Positions 1 to 8,620 of a stretch of DNA of 64,000 nucleotides are shown here, one piece after another (position 1 is the first letter of the stretch; every line of letters starts with the position of its first letter). Made by a program: the position numbers and the translations under genes. Source of the DNA: Pectobacterium araliae (GTDB lineage: Bacteria > Pseudomonadota > Gammaproteobacteria > Enterobacterales > Enterobacteriaceae); contig NZ_AP028908.1 in assembly GCF_037076465.1 (NCBI RefSeq), forward strand, positions 2,232,001-2,296,000. The letters run 5' to 3'. A model generated the notes under the pieces. It ran no database searches. It saw nothing but the letters and a program-made list of their open reading frames with translations, and had not been told where the DNA came from.

Positions 1-518
1 GTGAAGTATTCACTGACCCCTTCAGGGCGCAGTTCATTCACGGCTTTGCGCGGGTTGGCATCGGCTTTCAGGTGGGTGCTGTCGGTGTAGAGCACACGAC
101 CGTTTGCCATACCCTGACTCAGGGCCTGTAACACGATATGGTCAAAAATCTGCTGGAAGACATCGCTGCCGTTAAATCGACGGATACGGTTCTGGCTAAG
201 GGTAGAGGCGTCCGGGACCTTCTCGGTCAAGCCCATGCGCAGGAACCAGCGGTAAGCGACATTGACCTGGATTTCCTTGACCAGACGGCGTTCAGAGGGG
301 ACACCGAAGAGGTAGCCCAACCGCATCATTTTAATCAGGCGAACGGGGTCGATAGCAGGCCTGCCGTTATCGGGGCAATAGAGGTGGGAAACGGCATCGC
401 GGATAAATTCAAAATTGATGGCAGCATCGATTTTACGGACCAGATGGTCTTCTGGGACAAGTTCGTCGAGGGTGATGGTTTCAAACTGGTACTGCTGCGG
501 GGAGAGTTCTCTGAGCAT
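1..518 (-). CDS. IS1182-like transposase, N-terminal part (runs off window)
   Basis: The ATG at 518-516 matches the start of the 490-residue transposase at 29764, and the reading frame stays open to the window edge, covering about 172 residues. The visible part is the N-terminal domain (begins MLREPSPQQYQFETITLDEL), which in this family precedes the DDE catalytic core; the catalytic residues are outside the window. The gene is co-directional with yciU upstream, so read-through from yciU could express it. Whether the whole gene is intact cannot be judged. Confidence 0.85.
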   Translation of the reverse strand, partial: MLRELSPQQYQFETITLDELVPEDHLVRKIDAAINFEFIRDAVSHLYCPDNGRPAIDPVRLIKMMRLGYLFGVPSERRLVKEIQVNVAYRWFLRMGLTEKVPDASTLSQNRIRRFNGSDVFQQIFDHIVLQALSQGMANGRVLYTDSTHLKADANPRKAVNELRPEGVSEYF

Positions 519-596
519 GGCGGTCAGTCCGTTTTTTGCACTAACCTTATTAGATCAAAATCCTGGCTTCACGGCCAGGACTTTGTCATCAATCTG
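1..596 (-). mobile_element. IS1182-like insertion sequence, left-end portion (cut by window edge)
   Basis: This is nearly identical to the first 596 bases of the complete element at 29686-31281 but in the opposite orientation. The terminal inverted repeat begins at 596 (reading CAGATTGATGAC on the minus strand). It abuts the hairpin at 597-622. The remainder of the element lies outside the window, so its target duplication cannot be seen. One base difference is visible near the transposase start (AACTCTCC here, AACCCTCC in the full copy). Confidence 0.9.
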
Positions 597-622
597 AAGG
601 CGTCTCCTGTGGGAGACGCCTT
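597..622 (-). terminator. yciU hairpin, separated from its T-tract by the IS
   Basis: A near-perfect stem (AAGGCGTCTCC / GGAGACGCCTT, 4-nt loop) lies 20 bases after the yciU stop. On the minus strand the hairpin is followed directly by the IS end rather than by a run of T. The T-tract, and probably a second copy of the hairpin, should lie beyond the far IS end outside the window. The hairpin alone is likely a poor terminator. Confidence 0.75.
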
Positions 623-641
623 GCGTTTAAGCGAGAATAAC

Positions 642-965
642 TCATTCTTTCCACAGAATATGGCAAAGTTTGTGGTCTTTTTCCCGGCAAATTAGCACGC
701 GGGCAAAAATATCAGTAATTTCTTCCCCGTCTTGTTCGGCCAGCCCAATCACGACTTCGGCAAAGAAATCAGGATTCAGGTCGAAATCAACGTGCTCGGC
801 CCAGTCTTCAGCGGGGTCGAATAATTCAGCACCGCCGCGCTCTTCGAATTGCAGGTTGAAAAGCAAAATATCTGCCGGATCGAGATTGTCAGCAGCCAGT
901 TCTAAGAAAATGTCGTAGGCCTGTTCCAATGCTTCGTCTTCGGTCAGGCGATTATTCAAATCCAT
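642..965 (-). CDS. yciU: YciU, putative DNA-mimic acidic protein
   Basis: This 107-residue, strongly acidic protein begins [20 protein letters not shown] and closely matches E. coli YciU. The related protein HI1450 has been described as a possible double-stranded-DNA mimic; the exact partner is unclear. Acidic residues dominate the middle ([20 protein letters not shown]). The ATG at 965 is chosen because homology starts there; an upstream extension to 1112 is open but not conserved. It stands downstream of clsA on the same strand, 180 bases apart, and is followed by a hairpin interrupted by an IS. Confidence 0.9.
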   Translation of the reverse strand: MDLNNRLTEDEALEQAYDIFLELAADNLDPADILLFNLQFEERGGAELFDPAEDWAEHVDFDLNPDFFAEVVIGLAEQDGEEITDIFARVLICREKDHKLCHILWKE

Positions 966-1144
966 AACGTCGTTCCTGTTGATTCCCAATAGCCTTATTA
1001 GAACATGGGAAAACGCGTATTTATAGCAGGAATGCCGATCGTCTAAGAATCGAGATACCGGGGTTACCACGGTGTGAGGCATCCCTGCGGGAACCTCATC
1101 ACCGTGTTTCACCTAAATCCATGCTGAAGTGACCAACATTCTTT

Positions 1145-2605
1145 TTATAGAAGGGGGCTGAAAAAGTAGAACAGTCGCTCGACGATGCGTTGCCAGTAAG
1201 GGCGGTTTTGCCACTGTGCGGCGTTTAACAGCCGTGAGCGGGCAATATAATCTTCCTGTACGCAGGCTAAATCACTGCCGAACCCGGCATCGTCGATCAC
1301 CAGCGTAATTTCAAAATTCAGCCACAGGCTGCGCATATCGAGATTCACTGTGCCAACCAGGCTAAGCTGCCCGTCGACCAGCACGCTTTTGGTGTGCAGC
1401 AGTCCGTCCTTGAATTGATAAATTTTTACGCCTGCGGCCAGCAATTCTGTGAAGAACGCACGGCTGGCCCAGCCGACCAGCACAGAGTCGTTCTTGTGTG
1501 GAACAATAATACTGACATCGACCCCGCGCTGGGCGGCAGTACAGATGGCGTGTAGTAGATCGTCGCTGGGTACGAAGTAGGGGGTTGTCATGATCAACTG
1601 CTTACGTGCCGAGTACACGGATGTCAGCAGCGCCTGATGAATCATCTCTTCTGGGTAACCGGGACCGGAAGCAATAACTTGAATCGTGTGGCCACTCTCT
1701 TGTTCAAACGGCATGACGTTAACATCTGGCGGCGGCGGAAGCAGACGTTTTCCCGTTTCCATTTCCCAGTCACAGCAGTAAATAATTCCCAACGTGGTCG
1801 CCACCGGACCTTCAATACGCGCCATCAGATCAATCCATTGCCCAACGCCTGCATCCTGCTTGAAGAAGCGAGGATCGACCATATTCATGCTGCCGGTATA
1901 GGCAATCCGGTTGTCGATCAGGATAATTTTACGGTGTTGTCGCAAATCCATGCGGCGCAGGAAAGCACGAAATAGATTTACTTTCAGGGCTTCGACCACT
2001 TCTATTCCGGCGGTGCGCATGAGTTCGGGATGGTGCTGGCGGAAAAATTGAACGCTGCCAGCCGAGTCCAGCAGAATACGGCAATGTACTCCGCGTCGTG
2101 CCGCTGCAATTAGGGAAGACGTAATTTGCTCGACCAGACCACCGGGTTGCCAGATATAGAACACCATCTCGATGTTGTTACGTGCGAGTTCAATATCGCG
2201 TAATAGCGCTTTAATGGTGTCATCAAATGTGGTCATCAACTGCAACTGGTTGCCTTTGACGCCACCCACGCCTTGTCGACGTTCACAAAGCTGGAATAGC
2301 GCGCTGGCGACTTCACTGTTTTCCGTCGAGAAAATACGGCGATATTCCTTTAATTCGCGTAGCCATTTAGCCGTTGATGGCCACATTTTACTGGCACGTT
2401 CAGCCCGACGTTTGCCGAGGTGGAGTTCGCCAAACGAAAGGTAAGCGACAATACCGACAAGTGGCAGAATATAAATCACCAGTAGCCAAGCCATCGCCGA
2501 AGGCACAGCCCGGCGTTTCATCAGAATACGCAAGGTCACACCCGCGATCAGCAACCAGTAGCCAAAAACCAGTAACCAACTTATTACGGTATAAAATGTC
2601 GACAT
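1145..2605 (-). CDS. clsA: Cardiolipin synthase A
   Basis: Inner-membrane enzyme that condenses two phosphatidylglycerol molecules into cardiolipin and glycerol. The 486-residue length is typical of ClsA. Two hydrophobic helices occupy the first ~60 residues. Two phospholipase-D HKD motifs are visible: HRKIILID near residue 224 and HTKSVLVD near residue 404, each followed by a conserved Gly-Ser/Thr. It is divergent from yciY and followed by yciU, as in E. coli. The sequence looks intact. Confidence 0.97.
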   Translation of the reverse strand: MSTFYTVISWLLVFGYWLLIAGVTLRILMKRRAVPSAMAWLLVIYILPLVGIVAYLSFGELHLGKRRAERASKMWPSTAKWLRELKEYRRIFSTENSEVASALFQLCERRQGVGGVKGNQLQLMTTFDDTIKALLRDIELARNNIEMVFYIWQPGGLVEQITSSLIAAARRGVHCRILLDSAGSVQFFRQHHPELMRTAGIEVVEALKVNLFRAFLRRMDLRQHRKIILIDNRIAYTGSMNMVDPRFFKQDAGVGQWIDLMARIEGPVATTLGIIYCCDWEMETGKRLLPPPPDVNVMPFEQESGHTIQVIASGPGYPEEMIHQALLTSVYSARKQLIMTTPYFVPSDDLLHAICTAAQRGVDVSIIVPHKNDSVLVGWASRAFFTELLAAGVKIYQFKDGLLHTKSVLVDGQLSLVGTVNLDMRSLWLNFEITLVIDDAGFGSDLACVQEDYIARSRLLNAAQWQNRPYWQRIVERLFYFFSPLL

Positions 2606-2685
2606 AAAAGCAGCACAGTTCCCTTCTGCAAAGAATTAACAGAGTGTACGCATAGATTTATAAAAGGGGAAATGCCTTTCCTCTG

Positions 2686-2712
2686 AATATCCTCGTCATA
2701 CTTCAAGCCACA
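2686..2712. repeat. Isolated end of the enterobacterial intergenic repeat
   Basis: The bases around TCCTCGTCATACTTCAAGC match one terminus of the intergenic repeat found complete at 28399-28592 (there read on the other strand as CTTGAAGTATGACGAG). No matching second terminus is seen nearby, so it looks like a relic or solo end in the clsA-yciY gap. Confidence 0.55.
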
Positions 2713-2758
2713 TGTCCGTTGGCTGGTCAAATTCGTTCCCGACGGATTTTTCCTTTTC

Positions 2759-2786
2759 TTGCCGCCACGCAGTAGGGGGTTATAAT
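2759..2786 (+). promoter_or_regulatory. Putative sigma-70 promoter of yciY
   Basis: TTGCCG (2759-2764) and a perfect TATAAT (2781-2786) are separated by 16 bases. They sit 32 bases before the yciY start on the same strand. Confidence 0.6.
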
Positions 2787-2818
2787 GCTCACGCGAGTGG
2801 ATTAACAAGAGTCGCATC

Positions 2819-2995
2819 ATGAAACGCAGTCGGAATGAAGTGGGCCGTTGGCGGATGTTACGTCAGGTCCAGCGTAGAAGAGGTCGTTGGTTGGAAGCGC
2901 AATCACGCACTTACCGCCATATTCGCTCTGCTCGTTATTTGCAGCAGAAGCACCAACGGCGGGCATTACTCTATGCGGTAGCCTACGAGTGGTAA
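2819..2995 (+). CDS. yciY: YciY, small Arg-rich protein
   Basis: A 58-residue ORF begins MKRSRNEVGRWRMLRQVQRR and ends AYEW. It closely resembles E. coli YciY (57 residues, MKRSRTEVGRWRM...), also next to cls. About a quarter of the residues are Arg or Lys, no membrane segment is present, and no function is established. It has its own promoter-like sequence (2759-2786) and a terminator (3006-3037). It lies divergent from clsA and convergent with the chemoreceptor gene. The short length makes it easy to miss. Confidence 0.88.
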   Translation: MKRSRNEVGRWRMLRQVQRRRGRWLEAQSRTYRHIRSARYLQQKHQRRALLYAVAYEW

Positions 2996-3005
2996 GGTAG
3001 TGTGG

Positions 3006-3037
3006 AAAATAGCGGCCCGAAGTATGGTCGCTATTTT
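3006..3037 (+). terminator. Terminator after yciY
   Basis: Stem AAAATAGCG (3006-3014) pairs with CGCTATTTT (3029-3037), followed by further T residues. It lies between convergent yciY and the chemoreceptor gene and may act on both strands. Confidence 0.75.
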
Positions 3038-3070
3038 TTATCAATGCCATTGAGCTATTCCATCATCGGC

Positions 3071-4744
3071 TCATCTCATTATTGGAATGCGTTGCGCGAT
3101 TTCTCCCTGGTCAATCATCTGATTAACCTCAGCTTCTATTGAGGGAAGGATAAACAATGATACCGAGGCACTGAGACGTTCCGTTTGCTCCAACAGTGAA
3201 GTGAACGTGCGCGCGGAGGCTTCAACCTGACCCGCATTCTCTCTTACCGTATCGTTCAGCGTGCTAAGTCGGGCAGTCACTTCATGAATGCTTTCATTTT
3301 GTTGGTGCGATATTTCCGAGATTTCACTCAGAAATGTGCCGGTTCCTTTTGCCGTTTGAATGATGTTATGTAGGCTGTCATTCAGCTTATTTACCAGCCG
3401 CGTTCCTGCGGTTACGCTGTTGTCTGAATCACGGATGAGCACATTAATATTCTGTGCAGAGTGACTGCTTTGCGAAGCCAGTGTGCCGACTTCTCGCGCG
3501 ACAACGGCGAACCCGCGCCCCATTGCCCCAGCCCGTGCGGCTTCAATCGCGGCGTTCAAAGACAAAATGTGCGTCTGGAATGCGACGTTTTCAATCATCC
3601 CAATCGCTTCCGTCATTTCTCGCGTTCTGCCTGCGATATCTGACATCGCTGCTTTGACGTCATTCATCATCGTTTCACCCTGTGTGGCAATTTTGCTGGT
3701 GTCTTCCGCATGCAAATTGGCCTGTTGGGTATGCAGGGTATTTTGTTCCAGATGCTGGCTGAGCTGAATAACGTGTTCAGTCGTGGCTTTAAGCTCGCGG
3801 GATTGGCGGTTTGCCTGTTCGGAAAGCTGTTGGTTATCCGCAGCGACGCGATCAACCTGTGTCACCATGTGGTCAACACCCTGACGAACTTGATTGACCA
3901 AGGTAACCAGACCTTCCTGCATTTGAATGACGTTGATATTGAGCTGTTCTACTTCGCGTGTACCGAGGGTTTCTGTGTTGACCGTATGAGAAAGGTCGCC
4001 AGCAGCGATCCGTTTTAAATGGGTAATGATTTGTGTCAATGGACGAATAATGACCCGATTAACGCCTACCCACACCGCAATGGCGATCGCCAATAAGAGC
4101 CCCAAAACCGTGATAAAAATGGTTTTCGCGCGATCGAGAGAGGATAAGAATTGTTGGCCGTGCTGCTTTTGCAGGGCATCGGTATCTTGCAGATAATGTG
4201 AATACTTTTGGGTAAAATCACTTTGGTAGGCCTGAACTGGGACAGCAAAGAAAATATCGATCTGATTGGTGGCTTTTATTCCCTCGGCCAGCTCGACAAG
4301 CCCGGAATAAAGCTGGTTGTAACTTTTTTTCAAATCGACAAAGGCGGGTGTGTCTGCTTCATCCGTCGTGGCTGTTTCCAGTAACTGGTAGTGCGCTTGC
4401 GCCTGTTTTAGAGAGACTTCTGCTTCATCCATCAGGCTATGCCAGCTGCCTTCAGAGCCTGTTTCCTTGTCTACCAACAAATAAATACCCGCGCGGTTGA
4501 GTTTGTCGCTGGCATTCATCACTTCCATCCGTGCTTTATCCATTACCGCTTGTTGCTGGCGAAGGCTCTCGTTCGCGGAAATATCCTGTCTAACCTGAGT
4601 CATCGTTTGAGAAATGACGCCAATAGAAACCAACTGTAGTAAAGAAAATAGCCCAATGATCAATAACAATCCGGCGAGAATACTTAGGCGATGACGGCGG
4701 CGGATAGTAGCAATTCCGTTTCGCAAAATCGCAGGCATTAACAT
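3071..4744 (-). CDS. Methyl-accepting chemotaxis protein
   Basis: A 557-residue transmembrane chemoreceptor. A first membrane helix spans roughly residues 23-46, followed by a periplasmic four-helix-bundle-like sensor domain to ~205, a second helix (~208-228), a HAMP domain and a long cytoplasmic signalling coiled coil. The conserved hairpin tip is visible (NAAIEAARAGAMGRGFAVVA), which contacts CheA/CheW in this family. The C terminus (AQRIPIMR) lacks an NWETF-type CheR/CheB tether. The ligand cannot be inferred. The ATG at 4744 has GAGAG upstream; a second ATG two codons in is possible. Confidence 0.93.
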   Translation of the reverse strand: MLMPAILRNGIATIRRRHRLSILAGLLLIIGLFSLLQLVSIGVISQTMTQVRQDISANESLRQQQAVMDKARMEVMNASDKLNRAGIYLLVDKETGSEGSWHSLMDEAEVSLKQAQAHYQLLETATTDEADTPAFVDLKKSYNQLYSGLVELAEGIKATNQIDIFFAVPVQAYQSDFTQKYSHYLQDTDALQKQHGQQFLSSLDRAKTIFITVLGLLLAIAIAVWVGVNRVIIRPLTQIITHLKRIAAGDLSHTVNTETLGTREVEQLNINVIQMQEGLVTLVNQVRQGVDHMVTQVDRVAADNQQLSEQANRQSRELKATTEHVIQLSQHLEQNTLHTQQANLHAEDTSKIATQGETMMNDVKAAMSDIAGRTREMTEAIGMIENVAFQTHILSLNAAIEAARAGAMGRGFAVVAREVGTLASQSSHSAQNINVLIRDSDNSVTAGTRLVNKLNDSLHNIIQTAKGTGTFLSEISEISHQQNESIHEVTARLSTLNDTVRENAGQVEASARTFTSLLEQTERLSASVSLFILPSIEAEVNQMIDQGEIAQRIPIMR

Positions 4745-4874
4745 GATTGTTGACTCTCTATAGTGGAATAGCGGTCAAATTATCACGGTTAAATGACTAA
4801 AATATTTCAGCTTTTGGTGAAGCGGTAAGAGGCCATGATTTTTTCTCCGATCATGACCTATATCAACGGATCCC

Positions 4875-5171
4875 TTAAAACACTTTTTTAAATGGTTTCA
4901 CACTGACGTGTTTGTAGACATCGGCTGTGATGTAAGGGTCAGCATTGGCCCATGCCGTAGCGTCATCCAGCGATGCGAATTCGGCGATAATGACAGAACC
5001 GCTAAAACCAGCCTGACCGGGATCGTCGCTGTCGATAGCAGGTAACGGGCCAGCAGTAATCAGCCGACCCTGATCGCGTAATACCTGTAAACGGGCAAGA
5101 TGGTCTGGTCTGACTGACAGACGTTTCGCTAGGGAATCAACATTATCTTCGGCATAAATGACATAGAGCAT
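4875..5171 (-). CDS. yciI: YciI family protein
   Basis: This 98-residue protein (begins [14 protein letters not shown], ends SVKPFKKVF) matches E. coli YciI along its length. The YCII domain has a ferredoxin-like dimeric fold; family members carry a conserved His-Asp pair, but the biological reaction is unknown. The start at 5171 follows family alignment; a 35-codon upstream extension is open but not conserved. It is divergent from tonB, as in E. coli. Confidence 0.93.
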   Translation of the reverse strand: MLYVIYAEDNVDSLAKRLSVRPDHLARLQVLRDQGRLITAGPLPAIDSDDPGQAGFSGSVIIAEFASLDDATAWANADPYITADVYKHVSVKPFKKVF

Positions 5172-5365
5172 AGTGGCCTCACGGGTAGGAAGGTAAATTC
5201 TCGCGTTCGGGATTCCGGGTAAGGTTTCCCAACGACCAAACACTATCGGGTAAGAGAAACGTGTTTCTACCATCATACGTGATGTTGTTCGAGGACAATA
5301 GGTTGATTTACCAGAGTAATCCCCCCACGATTTCTGTTTTTTTTACAATTCCATGGGTTGTTATT

Positions 5366-5384
5366 GAATATGATTGCTATTTGC
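5366..5384. promoter_or_regulatory. Putative Fur box upstream of tonB
   Basis: GAATATGATTGCTATTTGC matches 11 of 19 positions of the Fur consensus (GATAATGATAATCATTATC). It lies about 40 bases before the tonB start. Iron repression of tonB is known in enterobacteria; binding here is inferred. Confidence 0.45.
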
Positions 5385-5422
5385 ATTTAAACTTGGGCGG
5401 CATAAGAGGATAAAGACAGACT

Positions 5423-6178
5423 ATGCCGCAAAAAAAATTTTTTTTGACTCGTCGTTACTCATGGCCATTTATACTTTCAGTTGGTTTCCACGGTTCACTG
5501 ATTGCAGGTTTGCTGTACGCTTCGTTTAATAATTCAATCGAATTACCGCAAGAGTCTAAACCTATCAGTGTAGTGATGGTAAACCCTGCGGCCTACGAAG
5601 CGGCACCGGCTGCAAAATCTGCCCCGGAACCCGAACCAGTGAAACAGCCAGAACCAGAGCCGGAACCTATTCCAGAGCCGGAGCCAGTGCCACCGCCGGT
5701 AGCTATACCGTTACCCGAACCAAAGCCCAAGCCGCAACCGGAGCCTAAGCCTAAGCCCGTGAAGAAGGTTGAGCAGCCGAAACCCGTTAAACGTGAACCG
5801 ACTGTTGAAAAACAGCCGCCTTCGCCGTTTACCAGCGAAGAGCCGACGCGCAATGTCAATAATGCACCAGTGAAGCAAGCACCCGCTCCGGCAGCAAGCT
5901 CACAGTCGAGTGGGCCGCGTCCGCTGAGCCGCGCGCAGCCACAGTATCCAGCCCGTGCGTTTTCTTTACGCGTAGAAGGGCGCGTGAAAATGCAGTTTGA
6001 TGTGGATGAGTCTGGGCGCGTTGACAACGTTCGGGTACTTTCTGCTGAACCGCGCAATATGTTCGAGCGCGACATCAAACAGGCGATGCGAAAATGGCGT
6101 TACGAAGCAAGTAAGCCGGGTAAAGATCTGGTTGTGACCATCGTGTTTAAAATTGACGGTGGGGCAGCGGTCGAATAA
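5423..6178 (+). CDS. tonB: Energy-transducing protein TonB
   Basis: TonB couples the inner-membrane proton gradient, through ExbB/ExbD, to outer-membrane receptors for siderophores and vitamin B12. The 251-residue protein has an N-terminal membrane anchor (~15-35) carrying the conserved Ser19 and His23 pair. Pro-Glu repeats (~68-100) and Pro-Lys repeats (~100-125) span the periplasm. The C-terminal domain contains QPQYP at 172-176, the region that contacts TonB boxes. A Fur-like site lies upstream and a strong terminator follows. It is convergent with yciA. Confidence 0.96.
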   Translation: MPQKKFFLTRRYSWPFILSVGFHGSLIAGLLYASFNNSIELPQESKPISVVMVNPAAYEAAPAAKSAPEPEPVKQPEPEPEPIPEPEPVPPPVAIPLPEPKPKPQPEPKPKPVKKVEQPKPVKREPTVEKQPPSPFTSEEPTRNVNNAPVKQAPAPAASSQSSGPRPLSRAQPQYPARAFSLRVEGRVKMQFDVDESGRVDNVRVLSAEPRNMFERDIKQAMRKWRYEASKPGKDLVVTIVFKIDGGAAVE

Positions 6179-6198
6179 TACGTGGCAATACATAAAAA

Positions 6199-6236
6199 GA
6201 AACGGGGCATCGTCTTTGATTGGCGATGCCCCGTTT
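6199..6236. terminator. Bidirectional terminator between tonB and yciA
   Basis: A 13-bp stem (AAACGGGGCATCG at 6200-6212 with CGATGCCCCGTTT at 6224-6236) is flanked by A-rich and T-rich sequence, so it can stop transcription from both convergent genes. Confidence 0.85.
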
Positions 6237-6310
6237 TCGTGAGTTCGATATAGCGTCAATGAATCAGGGCTGGCAGCATCGTGTTGATGCAGCAAGCGTT
6301 CAGTCTTGTG

Positions 6311-6733
6311 TTACTCGCTTGGTGTGAAGTTGCTCTTACCCGCTGGCAGCTCACGTGGATGGCCTTCTTCATCGACGGCGACGTAGGTAAATAACGCTTC
6401 GGTGGCCCGATAGCGCTGACCAATCGGCTCAGACGAGACTTTCTTTACCCATACTTCAATGTTAACGTTGATAGAACTACGGCCTGTGCGTAAGCAACGC
6501 GCATAGCAGCAAACCACATCGCCGACGGCAACCGGTTTTAGGAATGACATCCCATCAACCCGTACAGTAACGACACGCCCTTCGGCGATTTCCTTCGCTA
6601 AAATGGCGCCGCCGATGTCCATTTGCGACATTAACCAGCCGCCAAAAATATCCCCGTTCGCATTGGTATCGGCTGGCATTGCTAGCGTACGGAGAACCAG
6701 TTCACCCTGTGGTAACACGTTTTGTGTGCTCAT
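6311..6733 (-). CDS. yciA: Acyl-CoA thioester hydrolase YciA
   Basis: Cytoplasmic hot-dog-fold thioesterase that hydrolyses a broad range of acyl-CoAs. At 140 residues it has the usual family length. The motif TNANGDIFGGWLMSQMD near residues 23-39 contains the conserved Asn/Asp region of the YciA active site. It lies 22 bases downstream of yciB on the same strand, so the pair is probably co-transcribed. The gene ends at the bidirectional terminator shared with tonB. Confidence 0.95.
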   Translation of the reverse strand: MSTQNVLPQGELVLRTLAMPADTNANGDIFGGWLMSQMDIGGAILAKEIAEGRVVTVRVDGMSFLKPVAVGDVVCCYARCLRTGRSSINVNIEVWVKKVSSEPIGQRYRATEALFTYVAVDEEGHPRELPAGKSNFTPSE

Positions 6734-6755
6734 TGCGTATGCCTCGGTTTAGCGA

Positions 6756-7322
6756 TTACTGTTGCTCGCTTTTTTCTTCTTCTGATTTCGCTTGGTCGTT
6801 AGGTAAGTGGCGATAAATATAAACGCCACAAACCAGCGTAAATAGTAGCGTTACACCGGTTAGCCCAAAGACTTTGAAATTTACCCAAACGCTTTGCGGT
6901 AGCCAGAAAGCAACATAAATGTTAACTAATCCGCACACCAGAAAGAACATGGCCCAGGCAAAATTCAGTTTCCCCCAGACAGGCTGCGGTAAGGTCAACT
7001 CTTTACCCAGCATCTTCTGGATCAGTGTCTGTTTCATGACAAACTGGCTAACCAGCAGAGCAATGGCAAACAAGGCGTAGATGATGGTCACTTTCCACTT
7101 AATAAACAGATCATTATGGAACACTAGCGTTAGTGAACCAAAAACGACGACCATCGCAAAGGTGACCAGCGTCATTTTCTCTATTTTACGGTATATCACC
7201 CAGGTGACTGCGAGTGACAGCGCCGTTGCCGCAATCAGCGCACCCGATGCGATATAGATGTCATAAAGTTTATAGGCCGCAAAAAAAACGACCAACGGTA
7301 TAAAATCAAGAAGTTGCTTCAT
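6756..7322 (-). CDS. yciB: Inner-membrane septation protein YciB (IspZ)
   Basis: A 188-residue polytopic membrane protein (begins [20 protein letters not shown]) of the IspZ family with about five membrane helices and a charged C-terminal tail ([11 protein letters not shown]). In E. coli YciB contributes to envelope integrity and interacts with elongation and division proteins; Shigella ispZ was linked to septation. It is upstream of yciA, with yciC further upstream on the same strand, a conserved gene order. Confidence 0.95.
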   Translation of the reverse strand: MKQLLDFIPLVVFFAAYKLYDIYIASGALIAATALSLAVTWVIYRKIEKMTLVTFAMVVVFGSLTLVFHNDLFIKWKVTIIYALFAIALLVSQFVMKQTLIQKMLGKELTLPQPVWGKLNFAWAMFFLVCGLVNIYVAFWLPQSVWVNFKVFGLTGVTLLFTLVCGVYIYRHLPNDQAKSEEEKSEQQ

Positions 7323-7478
7323 TATGTCAATCCATCACTCAACTGTGTCGTAATCATAACCCGCAAGAGTTACCCGATAGCGCAAGCCATTATCCTTTAT
7401 TGTGGATCACCATTCCCGCGATATTGTAATAATTTGCAGAAAATTACGATTGGATCGGTAATGGCCAAGGGACTGCGA

Positions 7479-7509
7479 AGCCTGTGCCACCCGCGGAGTG
7501 GCACAGGCT
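7479..7509. terminator. GC-rich hairpin between yciC and yciB
   Basis: A perfect 12-bp stem (AGCCTGTGCCAC / GTGGCACAGGCT) with a 7-base loop begins 12 bases after the yciC stop. There is no T-tract on either strand, so it may be a processing, stabilising or Rho-assisted element rather than a simple intrinsic terminator. Confidence 0.45.
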
Positions 7510-7520
7510 GGGAACGGTAA

Positions 7521-8273
7521 TTAAGCGCGTAGCAACATATAAAGGCGGAACAGATAAATGAGCAAGATGGCAGAGATTAAGTTGCTCAAGCCGTTCAGAA
7601 CCACGCCGAGTACTGTGGGTGAGGAAATGGGTAACTTTGACACGACCAGCAAAATAACGATTTTAGCCAGCAGCCACATCACGATGGCGGGCGCAGTAGC
7701 ACGTAAGTTGCCATAGGCCAGCTTAGTACTTGCTTTAATCGCGTTGAAAATCCCACTTTTTTCCGTTACCACAATCACTGGTGACAGGCTCAGCGCAATA
7801 GCCAGCAACACGCCAGGGATGATCAGCAGCATCATACCAAGCTGGATGAGCAACGTGCACAGCAGAATCAGGAAAAGCAGGCGGAATAAAAAAGGTGCGG
7901 ATGCGCCAATGGCGCGCAGCGCGCTGGTGCGGTGTCCGTCAGAAACCAGTTGGATCAGCATCAGAACCCCGCCCGTCAGCAGCACATTACCTACTAACGC
8001 AGCAAAGGTGCCTGCCGCCGACATTTTCAGCAACACGGTTTGTTGTTCCGGCGTCATCTGCTGAATCAAGTCCATTAAGCCAGATTCGACAGAAGAGGAC
8101 AGATCGCTGCTGGAACCGCTCAGAATCCGTAACTCGTCTACAGAAGGCGATAGCGCATGATTCAGTATGACAGTAATGAATGCCGTCAGCAGTGACATCA
8201 TTAAGATGCTGATGAACTGGTTACGGGTAAAATTCATTGTGTCACGGTACAACGTGTTAGCCGTGATAGGCAT
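7521..8273 (-). CDS. yciC: YciC family membrane protein
   Basis: A 250-residue inner-membrane protein of the UPF0259 family, matching E. coli YciC from its first residues ([15 protein letters not shown]). About six hydrophobic helices are visible, with a first one at residues 20-40. The function is unknown. It is divergent from ompW, and yciB-yciA follow on the same strand, the same neighbourhood as in E. coli. Confidence 0.92.
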   Translation of the reverse strand: MPITANTLYRDTMNFTRNQFISILMMSLLTAFITVILNHALSPSVDELRILSGSSSDLSSSVESGLMDLIQQMTPEQQTVLLKMSAAGTFAALVGNVLLTGGVLMLIQLVSDGHRTSALRAIGASAPFLFRLLFLILLCTLLIQLGMMLLIIPGVLLAIALSLSPVIVVTEKSGIFNAIKASTKLAYGNLRATAPAIVMWLLAKIVILLVVSKLPISSPTVLGVVLNGLSNLISAILLIYLFRLYMLLRA

Positions 8274-8460
8274 GCAGGCTCCTTGAAAAAGATAAATCGA
8301 CAGAAAGAACTTAACTCGCGATTGTAACCTGTTAATTCGCGCTGTGGCACCCCGTTAGCGATGCAATGCTGTTTTTCCCTTCGTTGAGGATCAATGTGAC
8401 AGGGTTGCTCATTGTTATTTTCCTCATCATCAATGACGCAATTTATTTGTCGCACCGTTT

Positions 8461-8474
8461 TTGATCTGGATCAA
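8461..8474. promoter_or_regulatory. FNR box upstream of ompW
   Basis: TTGATCTGGATCAA is a perfect FNR half-site pair (TTGAT-N4-ATCAA). It lies 147 bases before the ompW start in the yciC/ompW divergent region. Anaerobic control of ompW by FNR is known in E. coli, so the same control is likely here. The rest of the 347-base gap (8274-8620) shows no gene. Confidence 0.75.
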
Positions 8475-8620
8475 TTACATGGATTTTAATTGGTTAGTGA
8501 TAAATGATTCAATTCAATTTGGGCGTAAAACCTTTAAAGGATGTGATCTGGCTTAAAACAATAATACCCACTTAGGGGTATATTTTGCCCGAAATTTAAA
8601 CCCTATAAATGGAGTGGGTA

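Noticed and set aside
138..695. Open frame of 185 codons on the plus strand at the left edge
   Set aside because: It is the antisense shadow of the transposase and runs into the yciU end; the same frame recurs opposite the full IS copy at 29371-30144.
2584..2820. 78-codon frame on the minus strand upstream of clsA
   Set aside because: No homology; it covers the promoter of yciY and the clsA upstream region.
5593..6078. 161-codon Gly/Ser-rich frame opposite tonB
   Set aside because: Produced by the complement of the Pro-Glu/Pro-Lys repeat codons; no ribosome-binding site or homology.
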